Below, one piece after another: positions 1-12,326 of a stretch of 64,000 nucleotides of DNA. Under the pieces are notes generated by a model that saw only the letters and a program-made list of their open reading frames with translations, made no database searches and had not been told where the DNA came from. The DNA comes from Magnolia sinica (taxonomy: Eukaryota > Streptophyta > Magnoliopsida > Magnoliales > Magnoliaceae), in contig NC_080577.1 of assembly GCF_029962835.1 (NCBI RefSeq), forward strand, positions 1,178,001 to 1,242,000, written 5' to 3'. The position numbers and the translations under genes were made by a program. Within the stretch, counting starts at the first letter, position 1; every line of letters starts with the position of its first letter.

Positions 1-360
1 AAATAAAATGCAGGATTTTTGGTGCATGGGCCACATACATTAATGTGGACCATCATATCAATAGCTGGTATAAACCCAACCTTCCTATTTTGGTACTAAT
101 AATGGTACGTCTTGCTAACAGTCATTCTTACGTGTTACATGGTGTGTCACATTGACCAAAACACAATTATATGTCTTCAACCCAACTTTAAAGGTTTCAT
201 GGGAAAAATTAAGACCACGGAATTTAGTGGAACACAACCATGGGAACATGCAACTATTCTATTTTGCATACAAGAAATGCAACTCTCGATGCTTAAAAAG
301 ACGGGAAGGACATCATATCTTATCTATCAGATGGTGGATGAAATGACCAAACATTAAAAC
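1..360. other. Intergenic DNA, no gene seen
   Basis: No coding signal is visible on either strand. The first 60 bases carry a short 'gggccacat...gtggaccat' motif like the MITE arms seen elsewhere in the window, but too little remains to assign a family. The segment ends at the boundary of the copia element. Confidence 0.5.
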
Positions 361-1138
361 TGTTGGCAGCTTTGCACAAAACCTTAGGATCTAGCCTTCC
401 AGAATAAACTAGAATTATGGGATAATAAAGCAATGAAATAAATTACAGCACAAACCACACCACACAAGAGATTTTTATGTGGAAAACCCTCAAAGAGGTA
501 AAAACCACGGGACCTCGTCCAGATTAACAATCCACTATGAAGTAGAATGTTACAACCTTCTTCACTCACGCAGGAGTGGATAAACATTAAGAGAAACAAA
601 AAAAACGGAGAGATCTCACCGATTACGAGGACGTGAAAGCGCTGAGATATGGTAGATCACCTCTACGAGCATAACCTCCCTTCCACAAGCTTCCTCTCTC
701 TCTCATACCTTTGATAGCCATAAACCCTTTAGCAAACCCTTACAAAGCTTTAAGAAACCCTCTTACCTTACCTCTTGAATACCTTAGAAAACCCTAAGGA
801 CTTCCTATTTATAGTTTAGGAAACTCTCTTTCGTACCCTTTCGAAAGCCGCCTCAAAATTTCGAATCCTGCACAAAATCGGACTCAAATCTGCGTAACCA
901 GGACTGGTTGTGCAGGCTACAAGACTGGTCGAGCACTCGAGCATTGTTCACTCGACTGGTCGAGCACTGTTCACAGAACTCGCTGGACTTTAAGTCGAGA
1001 GACCCAGGATTGGTCGAACTTTGTTCACTCGACCGATCGAGCAGGCTGCAGGACTGGTCGAGCAGCACAGGAATTCCACTATTTGTGGCATCCGAACTGC
1101 ACCTCATCTCCTCTGACCTAAGGAGTAAAACCCCATCA
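361..1138 (-). repeat. Copia 3' LTR (left copy)
   Basis: Starts TGTTGG and ends CATCA at the same points as the right copy. A TATAAATAGG motif in minus-strand sense lies at about 803-813 and is the probable LTR core promoter. The LTR holds a repeated 'ctggtcgagcac' motif. It is longer than its partner (778 against 654 bp), the difference lying in that repeated section. Confidence 0.88.
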
Positions 1139-4100
1139 AATCTCCTCCTTTCGGACTCAGGAGGAATTCACCTTCTTCAAGTCAGTCAGGTTTCTACAAA
1201 CCTCAAACTTGCTCTTAAGCAAAGCCTTGGTCATTATGTCTGACTCATTATCGTTCGTGTGGACCTTCTCAAGCTGTAACACCTTCTGTTCCAAAGTATC
1301 TCTGATCCAGTGATACTGAATCTCTTTGTCCTTCGACTTGAAGTGCTAACTTAGGTTCTTGCTCAAGTATATAACACTTTGACTATCGCAATAGACCACG
1401 CGTTGTTTCTGCTTCAGGCTAAGTTCATGTAGGAACCTCTTCATTCAAAGTATCTCTTTACATGCATTTGTGACTGTAATGTACTCGACCTTTGTCGCCG
1501 ACAATGCTACGACCTTCTGTAGCTTGTTCTGCCAAGAAACTGCTCCCCCTGTAAATGTGAACATGAACCCTGATATAGACTTGATGAGGGTCGAATATTA
1601 CATATCAGACCCCAATTATTACCTAATCTGTGTAGCCCTCTAACACAGATTTTTTTCACCATAGCATAGGCTCAACCTGGATGAGCCTCTCTAGATACCA
1701 GTGTTCCATTTCACCTGCCGCCCATGCTTTTTGAGAGGATTGGCGATAATACGCTAACAACACCAACCGCATATGCTATGTGTGGGCGTGTACACACCAT
1801 AGCAGATATATCAAACTTCTTACATCGGCGCGTAGGGTATCTTCTGCATCTCTTCTTCACCTCTACCCTTCATCTTGGGACAACCTATCGCTCAATCGAG
1901 TGACCATCCGAATCGCCCCAGCGCGGCTTCGCTTTGCAGCATTCATTGAATCGCTCTCAGGACTTTATCTCATATATACCGCTCTTGTGATGACCCAAAG
2001 CTTCCGCGCTCCGCTGCTATCTATCACGGGTTATCTCCATTCCTAGATCTGTTTAGCCGGGCCCAAGTCTTTCATGGCAAATGACTTGCCACTCTTGTTT
2101 CAACTTATCAATCTTCTTGATGTCTTTCCCATGATGAGTATGTCATCGATGTATAATAGTAGAATTAAGAAATCACCATCTCGAACTTGCTCGTGAACAC
2201 TAATGATCCACTTTGTCTCTCATCATACCCATGCTTAACATAAACGCAGTCGAACCTCTTGTACCATTGCCGTGGAGCTTGTTTCAGCCCATGCAAGCTC
2301 TTCCTTAGCCTACACACTATATGTTCTTTGCCTTTGAACCCCTTTGGTTGGTGCATGTAAATCTCTTCTTCCTCAAGTCACCATGGAAAAAGACAGTTTT
2401 AACATCTAACTCGCTTCTATCTCAGGATCCATGCTTCGTCGCCATACGACAAGCACGACACAAGTGATAGATGTCATCTTCACTGGGTGAGAATAACTCC
2501 TCAAAATCTATGCCTTTCCTCTAACCAAACCCTTTCACCACAAGTTTGGCCTTGAACTTTGTCTGTGAATTCTTCTGCTCAACCTTCTTTTTGAACATCC
2601 ACTTGTTGCTCAAAGCTTTCTTGCCCTTAGAGAATTTTACCTCCTCTTGCAAAGCTTTTGACCACTCCCACTTATGCTCGTCAGTTAGGGCCTTAGAATA
2701 ATCATCTGGTTCTCCCCCATTAATGACCATACTGTACTCATGCGGCGAGTACCTCTTGAACAACTGTCTGTCTCTAGATGACCTCCTCACCTGTGGCTCA
2801 ACAGGTGGATCAAGTGGAGGCTGCTCTCCCGGTCCATCTCTGTAGGAACTCCCTCGTCCTCTGCACCTTGCTGTACTTTCCCATTATTAGGCACTACGGG
2901 AGGAATAACCGGATCCATGTCCTCTAGCTCACCTGAACTAGGCTGGTTCTTCTCTGGCTTACTAATGTTTTCTATACACTAATCTTTAAAGAAAACTACA
3001 TCTCTGCTCCTGACGAGCTTCTTCTCAGTCGGATCCTACAATCTGTAACCAAACTTTTCATCACCGTACCCCAAGAACATACACTGCCTGATCTTCTTAT
3101 CGAGCTTGGACCTCTCGTCCTTTGGTACGTGAATAGATGCCCTGTATCCAAATACCCTAAGATGACTATATGATGGATCCTATCTAGTCCACACCTTCTC
3201 GGGTACTTCTCTTCAACGGGATTGATGAAGACCTATTTATCAAATACACCGTGTGCATTGCTTTTCCCCAGAACGTCCTGGACAACTTCGCACGGGACAA
3301 CATATATTTGATTCTCTCTAAAATTGTGCAATTCATTCGCTCAACCACAACATTATGCTTAGGGGTCATGGGAACCGTCTGTTCATGTCGTATACAGGAC
3401 TTACAATACTCATGAAAGTTGTCAATGTATTCACCACTATTGTCGGTGTGGATGCACTTTAATGATCTACCGTCTCTCTCTCGACCATAACATGAAACAA
3501 TTTAAACACACCAAAGACCTCATCCTTAAATTTCAAAGCATAAACCCAAACCCTCCTAGATGCATCATCTATAAAATTGATAAAATATTTATCACCCAAA
3601 GTTTTTGTCCTTATAAGACCATAAACATCAGAATAAACCAAATCTAATGAATGTACTTTATTAACATGAGAAGCGGTTTTAACAAATGAAACTCTATGAT
3701 GTTTCCCGATAAACAATCAATACAAGTTTTGAGAGGTATATCTGTGTGGAAGGAGTCGCTTCCTTGCTAGTAAGTGAAGCCATTTTTCACTCATGTGACT
3801 AGACGCTTGTGCCACATATCAATAGTTGAATCTGTTGTATTCAACCCACCCTTGCACACACGACACTTGCCTTGTAAAGGGTGCAACACTTCTTTCCTCT
3901 AGCTATGATCAACGAACCCTTGTGAGCTTCCAACGCCACTAGCAAACCGGCTTTCATAGCCATCATCATCCAACCTTCCGTCTACATCAAGTTGAGGCGA
4001 AGGTCTGGGATATACCTCACATCTCTGAGAACTAATGTACAGCCCACATCGGTCTTCACACAAATATCACTGACCCCTATGATCTTCGATACGCAAGAAT

Positions 4101-5107
4101 TTTCCATCTTCACAGTCCCATAGTCACCGGACTTGTAGCTTGTGAAGAAATTCCTGCGTGGAGTCGCATGAAAAGAGGCTCCTGAGTTAATCACCCAATC
4201 GGTGTCCTGACTCGTAGCCGTGAAATATATATCGTGATCTATTGAAAGAATAACTACAACATCCCATCTGAAATGACCGTAGTGGAATCTGATTCATCTT
4301 CATTCTCTTTACCTTTTCCTTTCTTATAGTTCTTCTTACCACGACATTCATGCTTGTAATGGCCCTTCTTGCCACAATTTCAGCAATCAACATCCTTTCT
4401 GTTACTCAACTTGCCTCTTGATTTATCTCGGGCCTTCGTGCCATTCCTGTTCTTTCCTCTCCCCCATTCCTTTGTCATAAGGGCCTCTTGCTGAGTAGAC
4501 CCCTGAGACTTCGTCCTTGTCTCCTCATTGAAGAGACAACTGGTTACCTGTTCCATGGATATCTTTTCGTCTAGCGTGGAGTTACTTAGAGATATCACCA
4601 ATGTCTTCCAACTGTCAGGCAATAAACTAAGCAATAGTAAAGCCTGCAATTCATCATCCAGGACCATTTTCATAGCGGAGAGCTGTTTCACTATATTGCT
4701 GACCTCATTCATGTGGTCGGCCAAAGAACCACCATCCTTGAATTTGAGATTCACAAGTCGTCGTATCAAGAAAATCTTGTTACCAGCTGTCTTCCTCTCA
4801 TACAGCTCTTGTAATTTCAGCCATAGGCTAGCGGCTGAGGTTTCTGTAAACACATAGTGGAACACAGAATCATCCAGCCATTGTCTAATAAACTCTACCG
4901 CCTTCCTGTCCATCTTCTTCCAATCGTCATCAGACATATCCTTGGATTTTGCTGATATGCCTAAAATTGAAGAATATAAGTCATTGCAATAAAGCAAGTC
5001 CTCCATCTTAACCTTCTACATGTTCCAGGTAGAACCATTGAGGCTGATCATTCTTGACGAACTACCTTCCATAATTCAAAACCGATCCTACCCGTTCAAT
5101 GAACTTA

Positions 5108-5119
5108 GCTCTGATACCA
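5108..5119 (-). other. Copia primer-binding site (initiator Met tRNA type)
   Basis: In minus-strand sense this reads TGGTATCAGAGC, the standard plant copia site complementary to the 3' end of initiator methionine tRNA. It lies three bases inside the 5' LTR, which fixes the element's orientation. Confidence 0.9.
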
Positions 5120-5122
5120 CTT

Positions 5123-5776
5123 TGTTGGGGGCATTGCATAAAACCTTAGGATTTAGCCTCCCAGAACAAACCAGAATTATGTGATAATAAAGCAATGAAA
5201 TAAATCAAAGTACAAACCACACCACACAAGAGATTTTTATGTGGAAAACTCTCAAAGAGGTAAAAACCATGGGACCTCGTCCAGATCAACAATCTACTAT
5301 GAAGTAGAACGTTACAACCTTCTCCACTCACGCAGGAGTGGATAAACAATAAGAAAAACAAAGAAAATGGAGAGATCTCACCGATTACGAGGACGTGAAA
5401 GTGCTGAAATATGGTAGATCACCTCTATGAGCATAGCCTCCCTTTCATAAACTTCCTCTCTCTCTCACCTTTAATAGCCCTAAACCCTTTAACAAAACCT
5501 TGCAAAGCTTTAGAAAACCCTCTTGCCTTACCTCTTAAATACCCTAGAAAACCCTAAAGACCTCTTATTTATAGTTTAGGAAACTCTCTTTCCCTCCCTT
5601 GCGAAAGCCGCCTCAAAATTTCGAATCCCGCACAAAATCGGATTCAAATCTGCGTAACCAAGACTGGTCGTGCAGGCTACAAGACTGGTCGAGCACTGTT
5701 CACTCGACTGGTTGAGCACTGTTCACAGAGCTCACTGGACTTTGAGTCGAGAGAACTGAGGAAAAAAACCTCATCA
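5123..5776 (-). repeat. Copia 5' LTR (right copy)
   Basis: Direct repeat of 361-1138, starting TGTTGG and ending CATCA. It shares the TATA region and the 'ctggtcgagcac' repeats. Its inner edge abuts the primer-binding site. Confidence 0.88.
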
Positions 5777-6321
5777 AAAAGCTGAGTAGGTCATTCCAAA
5801 AAACGACTGCAGGCTATTTAAACGTTAAGAGAAAATCAAAACTTCAAACCTGGTTGATTCCAAAAGGATTTCTGACTATCTTGATATATTTTTTTATATT
5901 TCAAATTTAATGTAGGGAATGAGGTGATGAGGTCAATCACTGCCTCCTTCCATTAATAAACATTTTGAATTCACAAGATACGCTTGAATCCACGGGAGAA
6001 AATGTTCAAATCCATAATCAATGTGATACATTGCAAGATGTAATTTAAACTAAAGGTAAGAGTATTTATGTTAAAAGAGGGATCCATATGCTTTCCACCA
6101 AACAAATCCTCTTAAGAAATATGAAAACTCTCATACTCTGGCATATCTTGATGGTTGATACACAAACACGGAGATATGGTACTCATGGAAAGCAAGAAAC
6201 TCGAATTAGACAATTCAAAATCTGCAGTCCATTTTAAATGGATCATGAGCCAAATAACTACAATGATGAATCTATTTAATCAGTTTATGAACAAACACAC
6301 ACGTGTGTGTACATATAGAGA
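5777..6321. other. Intergenic DNA, no gene seen
   Basis: AT-rich sequence between the copia element and a MITE. Short ORFs here have no recognisable motif. I see no further repeat structure. Confidence 0.5.
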
Positions 6322-6676
6322 AAGGAATGCTCACCTGTGCATTAGTTTTTGCTAGAACTTGTGAGAACTTTTTGAAAACTCATCACCCGTTATATGAGCC
6401 CAAAATCTGAATTGTCCAAGGCATGGAGCACCCCATAAAACCCCCTAGTCTCAACTTTTACTGTGATGAAAAACTTTAGTAGGCCATGACAAAAGAGGGA
6501 GGCAAATCAGGAAATTAACTACCGAAGTTTTGAATCGGATAAAAGTTAGGCCCTAGGGGGTTTCGTGGGTTCTGCATCACATGGACAGTTCAGAAGCATA
6601 TAACGGGTGATGAATTCTCATAAAGTTTTCACAAGTTCCCACTAGAACTGGTGTGCAGGTGAGCATTGGCATTACT
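6322..6676. mobile_element. MITE with about 80-bp terminal inverted repeats
   Basis: The left arm (AATGCTCACCTGTGCA..., through ATCACCCGTTATATG) returns inverted at the right end. The arms are about 80 bp each in a roughly 350-bp element with no coding capacity. I could not settle the target duplication, so the superfamily is open. It resembles the shorter-armed element at 29050-29422, whose ends also read AATGCTCA. Confidence 0.75.
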
Positions 6677-9472
6677 CTCTCTCTCAGAGTATGCATAGAC
6701 GGTTGAGATGAAGACGTCCAAAGGTCCTAGTTGAACAAACAAATCAACCAATTTGATTTTGGGCTTGAGACCCATCTACAGTGGACCCTACCAATCGGAG
6801 GACATAATTAAAAGCCACTTCCCCTCCCCTCTCTCTCCTCGTCTTCTAAATTTTTTTTTTGCAATTTGTTGCACTTGTGTGAATAAGTTTTGTAGGTTAA
6901 ACTTAACCTACAGAAGTTGTAGAAGATCTGTCCTCAAATGAATTACCATATTAAATTACCAAGGTGACAAGACCATATTCCTCTATAATTATGGAAATTC
7001 TACGGCAAGATGAGCCAGGTGGGATGGAGATAATATGTACAGGCCTCAGTCAATACCATATTCAAGACCATGGCAGGTAGAATGCACCCAAGCTCAACTC
7101 ATGAGCTAAGACCAAAGTTCTAACCAAACGGACTTAACCTGATAAGAAACCCGGCCGTCTCAGGCTGACCTGGGCCTCCTGGAATACTACACAGACCATG
7201 TTTAAAAGACTCGGCAACTCAGACCAACTCTTCCACTCTCAAGTCGAGTCATGATTTGCTTGAACTGGCCTAACTCGGTAGTCTCAAGAGACTCGTCAGA
7301 GTCTTAAAACCATGACTCAGACCAACACTAATAAATGGATCTTTCGGTACACACGAGCTCGAGTCCAGCCCAGTCAGTTATCAGTTTTGAAGTTTGAACA
7401 TGCAAGCCTCCGGATGGAAGTATTGAATCAAACCAAAGTGGGCTGTGGAGTTGGGCCAGCCAAGCCAAGTCAAAACCATTTCTAAACTAGTTTTGGAAAT
7501 ACTCTGTATTTTCAGTTTTAGGGAGCAGATTCCCTTCATCTGGAGCCACGGCATTTTCTTGCATACTGCGGACCTCTGCAATTAATGGGCCCACACATAC
7601 AGTTTGGGCTTCCTTAATCATATAATAAATGGACCTTTCCTCCCTGAATGGAAGATATATACCGTTTACATTTGTATGATGCCAAATGAAAGGTTAGTAT
7701 GGTCCAAAATTTGAGATTTCTGGACCAAGGCCCATTCACTAATGAAAATATCAAATGAATGGTTTTGATCTCATCCACGTAAGTCACTTGTACAGAACTA
7801 ACAGGGTGGCAAACTGAATCTACTTCCCTTCGGTTTATATTATGAGGTGCTTCAAATTAATAAGGCTGAATTGAAAATGGGTTGCAAATACGTTCCTATT
7901 TGGGATTAGACCTGATCAGGTCCCTATCAAATCTCAATAGAACATTAGTAGAACCTAGCTTTAGGCGGACCCTGTTTATAAATCAATTTGTAATCATGCC
8001 CAGAAAGGACTGGGTCTGCAAGCCCACAGACCCGCTCCATTGCTAGCCGTAGAAAATCTCGTAGATTCTAATTACAGGCTGTCCATCTTCATGTGCCAAA
8101 AAATCAGCTCAACGCTAATGCAAACATGGCACATGTGTTGGTGATCTGACTCGTGCAATGACTGCTCTTCACGATGGGCCACACATCTGCAAAGAAATGG
8201 ACTGGCCTGATTTTGAAGATGGTCACGTGCAACGAAGGAAACCACCATATGAGCGTGTAGGTGATGTATTGTAACCGTGGCATGATGTCATGTATGGTTT
8301 GGTTGGACCCGGATCCGATTCGTTTACAGCCCCGGATTTGCATTATATATATTCTCCATTGTAATTTAGTTTGTACAGGTTGGCCCCTGGCCTGCCAGTA
8401 CCACTGATGTATAGGCCTGTCCAACCTCACGTGGGCACCAACATATGCTCAATGTTACACACAAGTGTGAAATCCAGTCCATCCATCCTAGGGTTCGACT
8501 ACTCCAAAAGTCAAGTGTACCTGCTCAAAAGTCGAGCAATAATGCTAGAAAGAAAACGACATTTCAAAAAAGGTAAGTTTTTAATTTTTTAATTATTTTC
8601 CTTGCTTGCAATTTTTATTTTTTTAATTGTGGACCACCTAATCTGTGAATGGACATGATTTTTTAGAGGTTAAAACTATACTATAGGGCACTTAGCCATG
8701 GAGTGCGAAGCTAGGGTCCGTTAGTTGTTGGCCTAGGTGACTGGTTTGGGCATTCGAAATTATCTGGACCGTATATATAGTGGGCCAAAATGTGTACAAT
8801 TTGGAATCTGGATGTTAGCTTGGTGGGTCGTTTATTGAGGATTTACGATCGTTCATGAGTCACGACTTGCGATGGGAGATATGATCAGCGTGGCCCTATA
8901 AATCTACATCCCCTGTCACCACACGTGGTACATGTCCACAATAAAAGCTTGAGTGCTCGATCGTGGAGCCATTTCTAGATTGTTTGTTCCAGAAATTAGG
9001 GCTGACTGATTATCAGATGAGCCACACCTTCTGTAAAAGAAATGAACGGTCAAGAGAAACTGATCGGAATTGAACAACATGAATACCATTTGGCTGACCT
9101 GAATAATTATATATATATGAGCCTGAGTTGGAGAAAACGCAGTCACATTCACACAGGGATGCCCATGACCACGACAGCCCCACACGGGTGAAGGAATTCC
9201 AAAAATTATATCTTTAGCTTGCATCACTAATTTTTAGAACAGTGTTTAAATATAAAAGCCTCTTTAAATCTCTCCCTATCAACATGGAATAAGCAATACT
9301 TCCAAAAAAAAAAAAAAAACGGAGTGGATATTACATATACAACATGGTGGGTTCCAGAGAGCTTGGGTGTTTTATACAACTGTTATTAAGAATTCTGGTC
9401 CTGACTGGACGACTGGCGTGACAATGAGGTTCACCAGTGCATCTGATTCTCATCAACCAAAAAAAGCCAAAG
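6677..9472. other. Intergenic DNA with decayed repeats
   Basis: No convincing gene. About 7140-7370 carries 'gactcg' style repeats. About 8100-8500 and 8890-9240 look like decayed MITEs with 'gggccacac' motifs. About 9318-9400 is the right half of the family of 55652-56186 (shared AGCTTGGGTGTTTTATAC-like end). Several ORFs of 60-110 codons lie here but none has domain-like sequence. Confidence 0.5.
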
Positions 9473-9959
9473 GGAACGGATTAGGTGCGCCCCAGCCAAA
9501 CCCAAGATGGTGCAGTCCTTACTGTGGGGCCCACCTTAATATGTCTGTCCATCCGTTTTAACATACCATTTCGGGGCATGAGCCCAAAAAATGAAACAGA
9601 TTCAATTCTCAGGTGAACATACTTACAGGAAATAGGGGTGATTGACCATTAGTGGGTCACAAATGTTTTGGATCAAGCTTTTGGATTTTTGTTTCCTTTC
9701 AGCCACCCTTATATAACATTATGAACAAGCTGAATAGCAAATAAACATTATGGAAATTATATTACGTGGGCCCTAGGAAGTTTTCAATGGTACGGCGTTC
9801 AATCACCACCACTTTTTCGGTCCATCTGAGATTTGGATCTTCTTCATTTTTCAGCTCTTACCGTAAAATGATATAGAAAAAATGAATGGACGGCGTGGAT
9901 ATAGAATACGTACATCGAGGTACGGTAAGTGAGGCTGGGCCGGCACCTAATCCGCTTCC
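9473..9959. mobile_element. Mutator-type MITE with 9-bp target duplication
   Basis: A 487-bp element ending in GGATTAGGTGC inverted repeats and carrying the window's most common internal theme: GGGGCCCACCTT, CCGTCCATCCG-like blocks, then their inverted forms. It is flanked by AAGCCAAAG and AAGCGAAGG, a 9-bp target duplication with two differences, which points to the Mutator superfamily. No coding capacity; an ORF across it is a repeat artefact. Confidence 0.8.
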
Positions 9960-10760
9960 AAGCGAAGGGCGAAGGGGGTGTCAAAAGGCCGGTTTGTTTT
10001 TCTTTTTTCCTTTTCTTTTTCTCTCCCATGACCTGCATCTTTTTGCTGTAGGCGTGGTGTGCCACGTTTTCAAAGGGCCATGGCTGAAAGAAGTTCACAC
10101 CCATTAAATATCGAAACCATGTGCATGCCCCGGTCCACCAACCAACTTAGTGATGATTGTCAATGCTACGACAGTGTGATGTATTGCGACTGCCCATCCA
10201 CGGTGGCCCACCGGATGGGTAACCCAGATTTCGTGCATTTAGTAAGGAAATAGCACAAATGGCCAAGTGCTCCTTACACGTCTCTGAACAAAATTGGGTC
10301 CACCCACTTTCCCTTCTTTCTCGTGAATAGTAACGTTTCGGCGTTTGTTGGAAAAGGGCACTGCTCCACTTCGGAAATGCTATGGACTAGAATCCTCTGT
10401 AACCATTGTTGTAGAGTGAATAATACCTGAGTTGTGTGGGGTCCACCGTGTCCCTCATCTTCTCCATGCATCTCCAAGATCAGCCTCATCCATGACTCAG
10501 GCAAGCCTTATCATAGGAACTTTTTATATAAAAGAAATAAATTTTTTTGAAAAAATTATTTTCCGTGTACTCAGCCAAATCACCCTGCACTCATCCCCAT
10601 CCACAGGCTGAAAAAGTCGATCCAAGTGGCTGTCTGAAAACCATGCCGTACGTGTTAAGGACCAGTTTGGATGCACTTCCACAAAAATGAGAATTTGAAG
10701 GAGGAGCTTTCAAGCACAGTTGTTTTAATGTGTTAGTTTACTTAGCAGGAAGCTCTCTTT
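9960..10760. other. Intergenic DNA, no gene seen
   Basis: Short ORFs on both strands lack recognisable motifs. About 10105-10500 holds weak MITE-like stretches ('ggcccaccgg', 'gtccaccgtg') without clear ends. Confidence 0.5.
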
Positions 10761-10867
10761 GACCGGTCGAGCAGATCCCTTGACTAAATGAGCAACGCAG
10801 TAAAAGACATCCGATTTACAGAAGGCTGCACTACGTCTCCTTTGAACGGAGGAGAAAAACCCCATCA
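10761..10867 (-). repeat. Remnant of a copia LTR end
   Basis: About 107 bases resemble the tail of the LTR at 361-1138: a GACCGGTCGAGCAG motif, then a purine-rich stretch and the closing AAAACCCCATCA. It looks like a small relic of a related copia family. No second LTR or internal region is visible nearby. Confidence 0.5.
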
Positions 10868-11149
10868 CACCCAAATGCAAAACATCAATTGCTATTTGAA
10901 TGAAAATGGTGTTTAGGCCTCAAATGCACCTTCTTGGCATGTATCCAAACTAAGAATTAAGAGGGATGTAAGTTACTTGTAAATACTCTCCTATAAACTT
11001 TGATGAAGTTGAATGAAAATGGCTGCATGAGTGTGTCAGACATGTGGTAAAGCACAGAATCTTCAATTCACAAGAGGGAATATCTAAAGTGAGTTTATGG
11101 GCCCCAGGTCTGACATGCATGTGCAACACGTTTTCATTGGGTCATATAA

Positions 11150-11612
11150 CTATAGGGAGCAGGCGGTCCTTACTGTGGGGTCACATTGAAACATGTATCA
11201 TATATTCCCATTATACATCCAGTTTTTCAGATCATAGCTTCAAAATGAAGTGGATCTAATTCTTAGGTGAATCATACCATAGAAATAAGTGGTGATTGAA
11301 CACCTTATCATTTAAATATTCTTAGGGCCCACCGTATTGTTTATTTGCCATCCAACCTATTGACAAGGTCACATAAACATGGGTGAAGGAGAAAAAATAA
11401 ATATAAGCTGGATCCAAAACTTGTGGACTATTAATGGTCAGCTACCACTGTTTCCTATGGTATGGTCCACCATCTGATTTATTTTTGGGCTCATACCCTA
11501 GAATAATCCAGCAAAACAGATTGACTGTATAGATATAGAATATATGCATCAAAGTGGGCCCCACAGTAAGGACTGCATCATCTTGGGGAGGGTGGGGCGG
11601 CACCTAATCCAT
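11150..11612. mobile_element. Mutator-type MITE, decayed copy
   Basis: Same family as 9473-9959: shared 'ccttactgtgggg' start and 'ggcggcacctaatcc' end, with the same central blocks between them. The left terminus is blurred, so boundaries are approximate. Confidence 0.65.
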
Positions 11613-11736
11613 GTCCCATAACCACAGGTCACTGGCAAGTCTGGACGGAGAGGCAAAAGCAAGTGAGCTGAAGGGGAGCTAAGAGAAATGGCTCCCATGA
11701 GTAAGCATTAATGTCCACACAAAATGTGATTACTTA

Positions 11737-12326
11737 GGGGGTGTTTGGCGCATGGCATTGGGAAGGGTTAAGTGGGATGGGATTTAAAAAACGTAATTAT
11801 TACGCATAGAAGAGATTGTCCCTGTTACCATGAGATAATGTTATGTTTGTAATACAAGGGTACATTGAATAGATATACCCACGATCATTTGGAACTATTA
11901 AGAATAACACGTATGTGTTATATCCAAACCGTTCATCTGTTTTGTAACCTCATTTTATGGCATGGGCCTAAAAATGAGGCAGATCCAAAACTTATGTGGC
12001 CTGAAAGAAGTTTTCAACGGTAGGTATTTAATCCCTGCTGCTTTCCATAGTGGGGTCCACTTGAGCTTTAGATCTACCTGATTTTTAGGCCCATGCTCTA
12101 AAATGATCTCAAAAAATGGGTGGACTATGTGGACATAGCCCACACATCATGGTGGGAACTACACAACTTGCTAACATTGAGTGGAATTAGCACGGGACCT
12201 AATGCAATTCCATCTAATCTAATTCCAAACTTTTCCATTCTCCCCGAACATTGAGTGGAATTGGCACGGACCTAATGCAATTCCATCTCACCTAATCCCA
12301 TCTAATACCATGCCCCAAACGCCTCC
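11737..12326. mobile_element. Tourist-like (PIF/Harbinger) MITE with a nested MITE
   Basis: Ends GGGGGTGTTTGGCGCATGG and its inverted partner CCATGCCCCAAACGCCTCC, flanked on both sides by TTA, the 3-bp target duplication typical of PIF/Harbinger. It is about 590 bp, and most of the middle (about 11900-12150) is a partial copy of the GGGGCCCACC Mutator-type MITE, so one element appears to have landed in the other. A GAGTGGAATT(A/G)GCACGG block near the right end is present twice (about 12178 and 12250). Confidence 0.75.

Larger units (their letters stand above)
361..5776 (-). mobile_element. Ty1/copia LTR retrotransposon, degraded
   Basis: A complete-length but broken copia element read on the minus strand. 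From its 5' end (right) the parts are: LTR, initiator-Met-type primer-binding site, gag (about 4380-5006) with a CCHC knuckle near 4330-4395, aspartic protease (about 3980-4200), integrase (about 3180-3960), reverse transcriptase (about 2060-2790), RNase H (about 1240-1770) and a purine-rich tract next to the left LTR. Protease before integrase before RT is the copia order. Flanks AAAAC and AAAAG may be a decayed 5-bp target duplication. The reading frames are interrupted many times, probably ten or more. The LTRs differ by very roughly 8 percent by eye and in length, so it is a fossil several million years old or more. Confidence 0.9.

Noticed and set aside
853-1243. Two ORFs of 84 and 111 codons
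   Set aside because: They lie in the copia LTR and come from its 'ctggtcgagcac' repeats.
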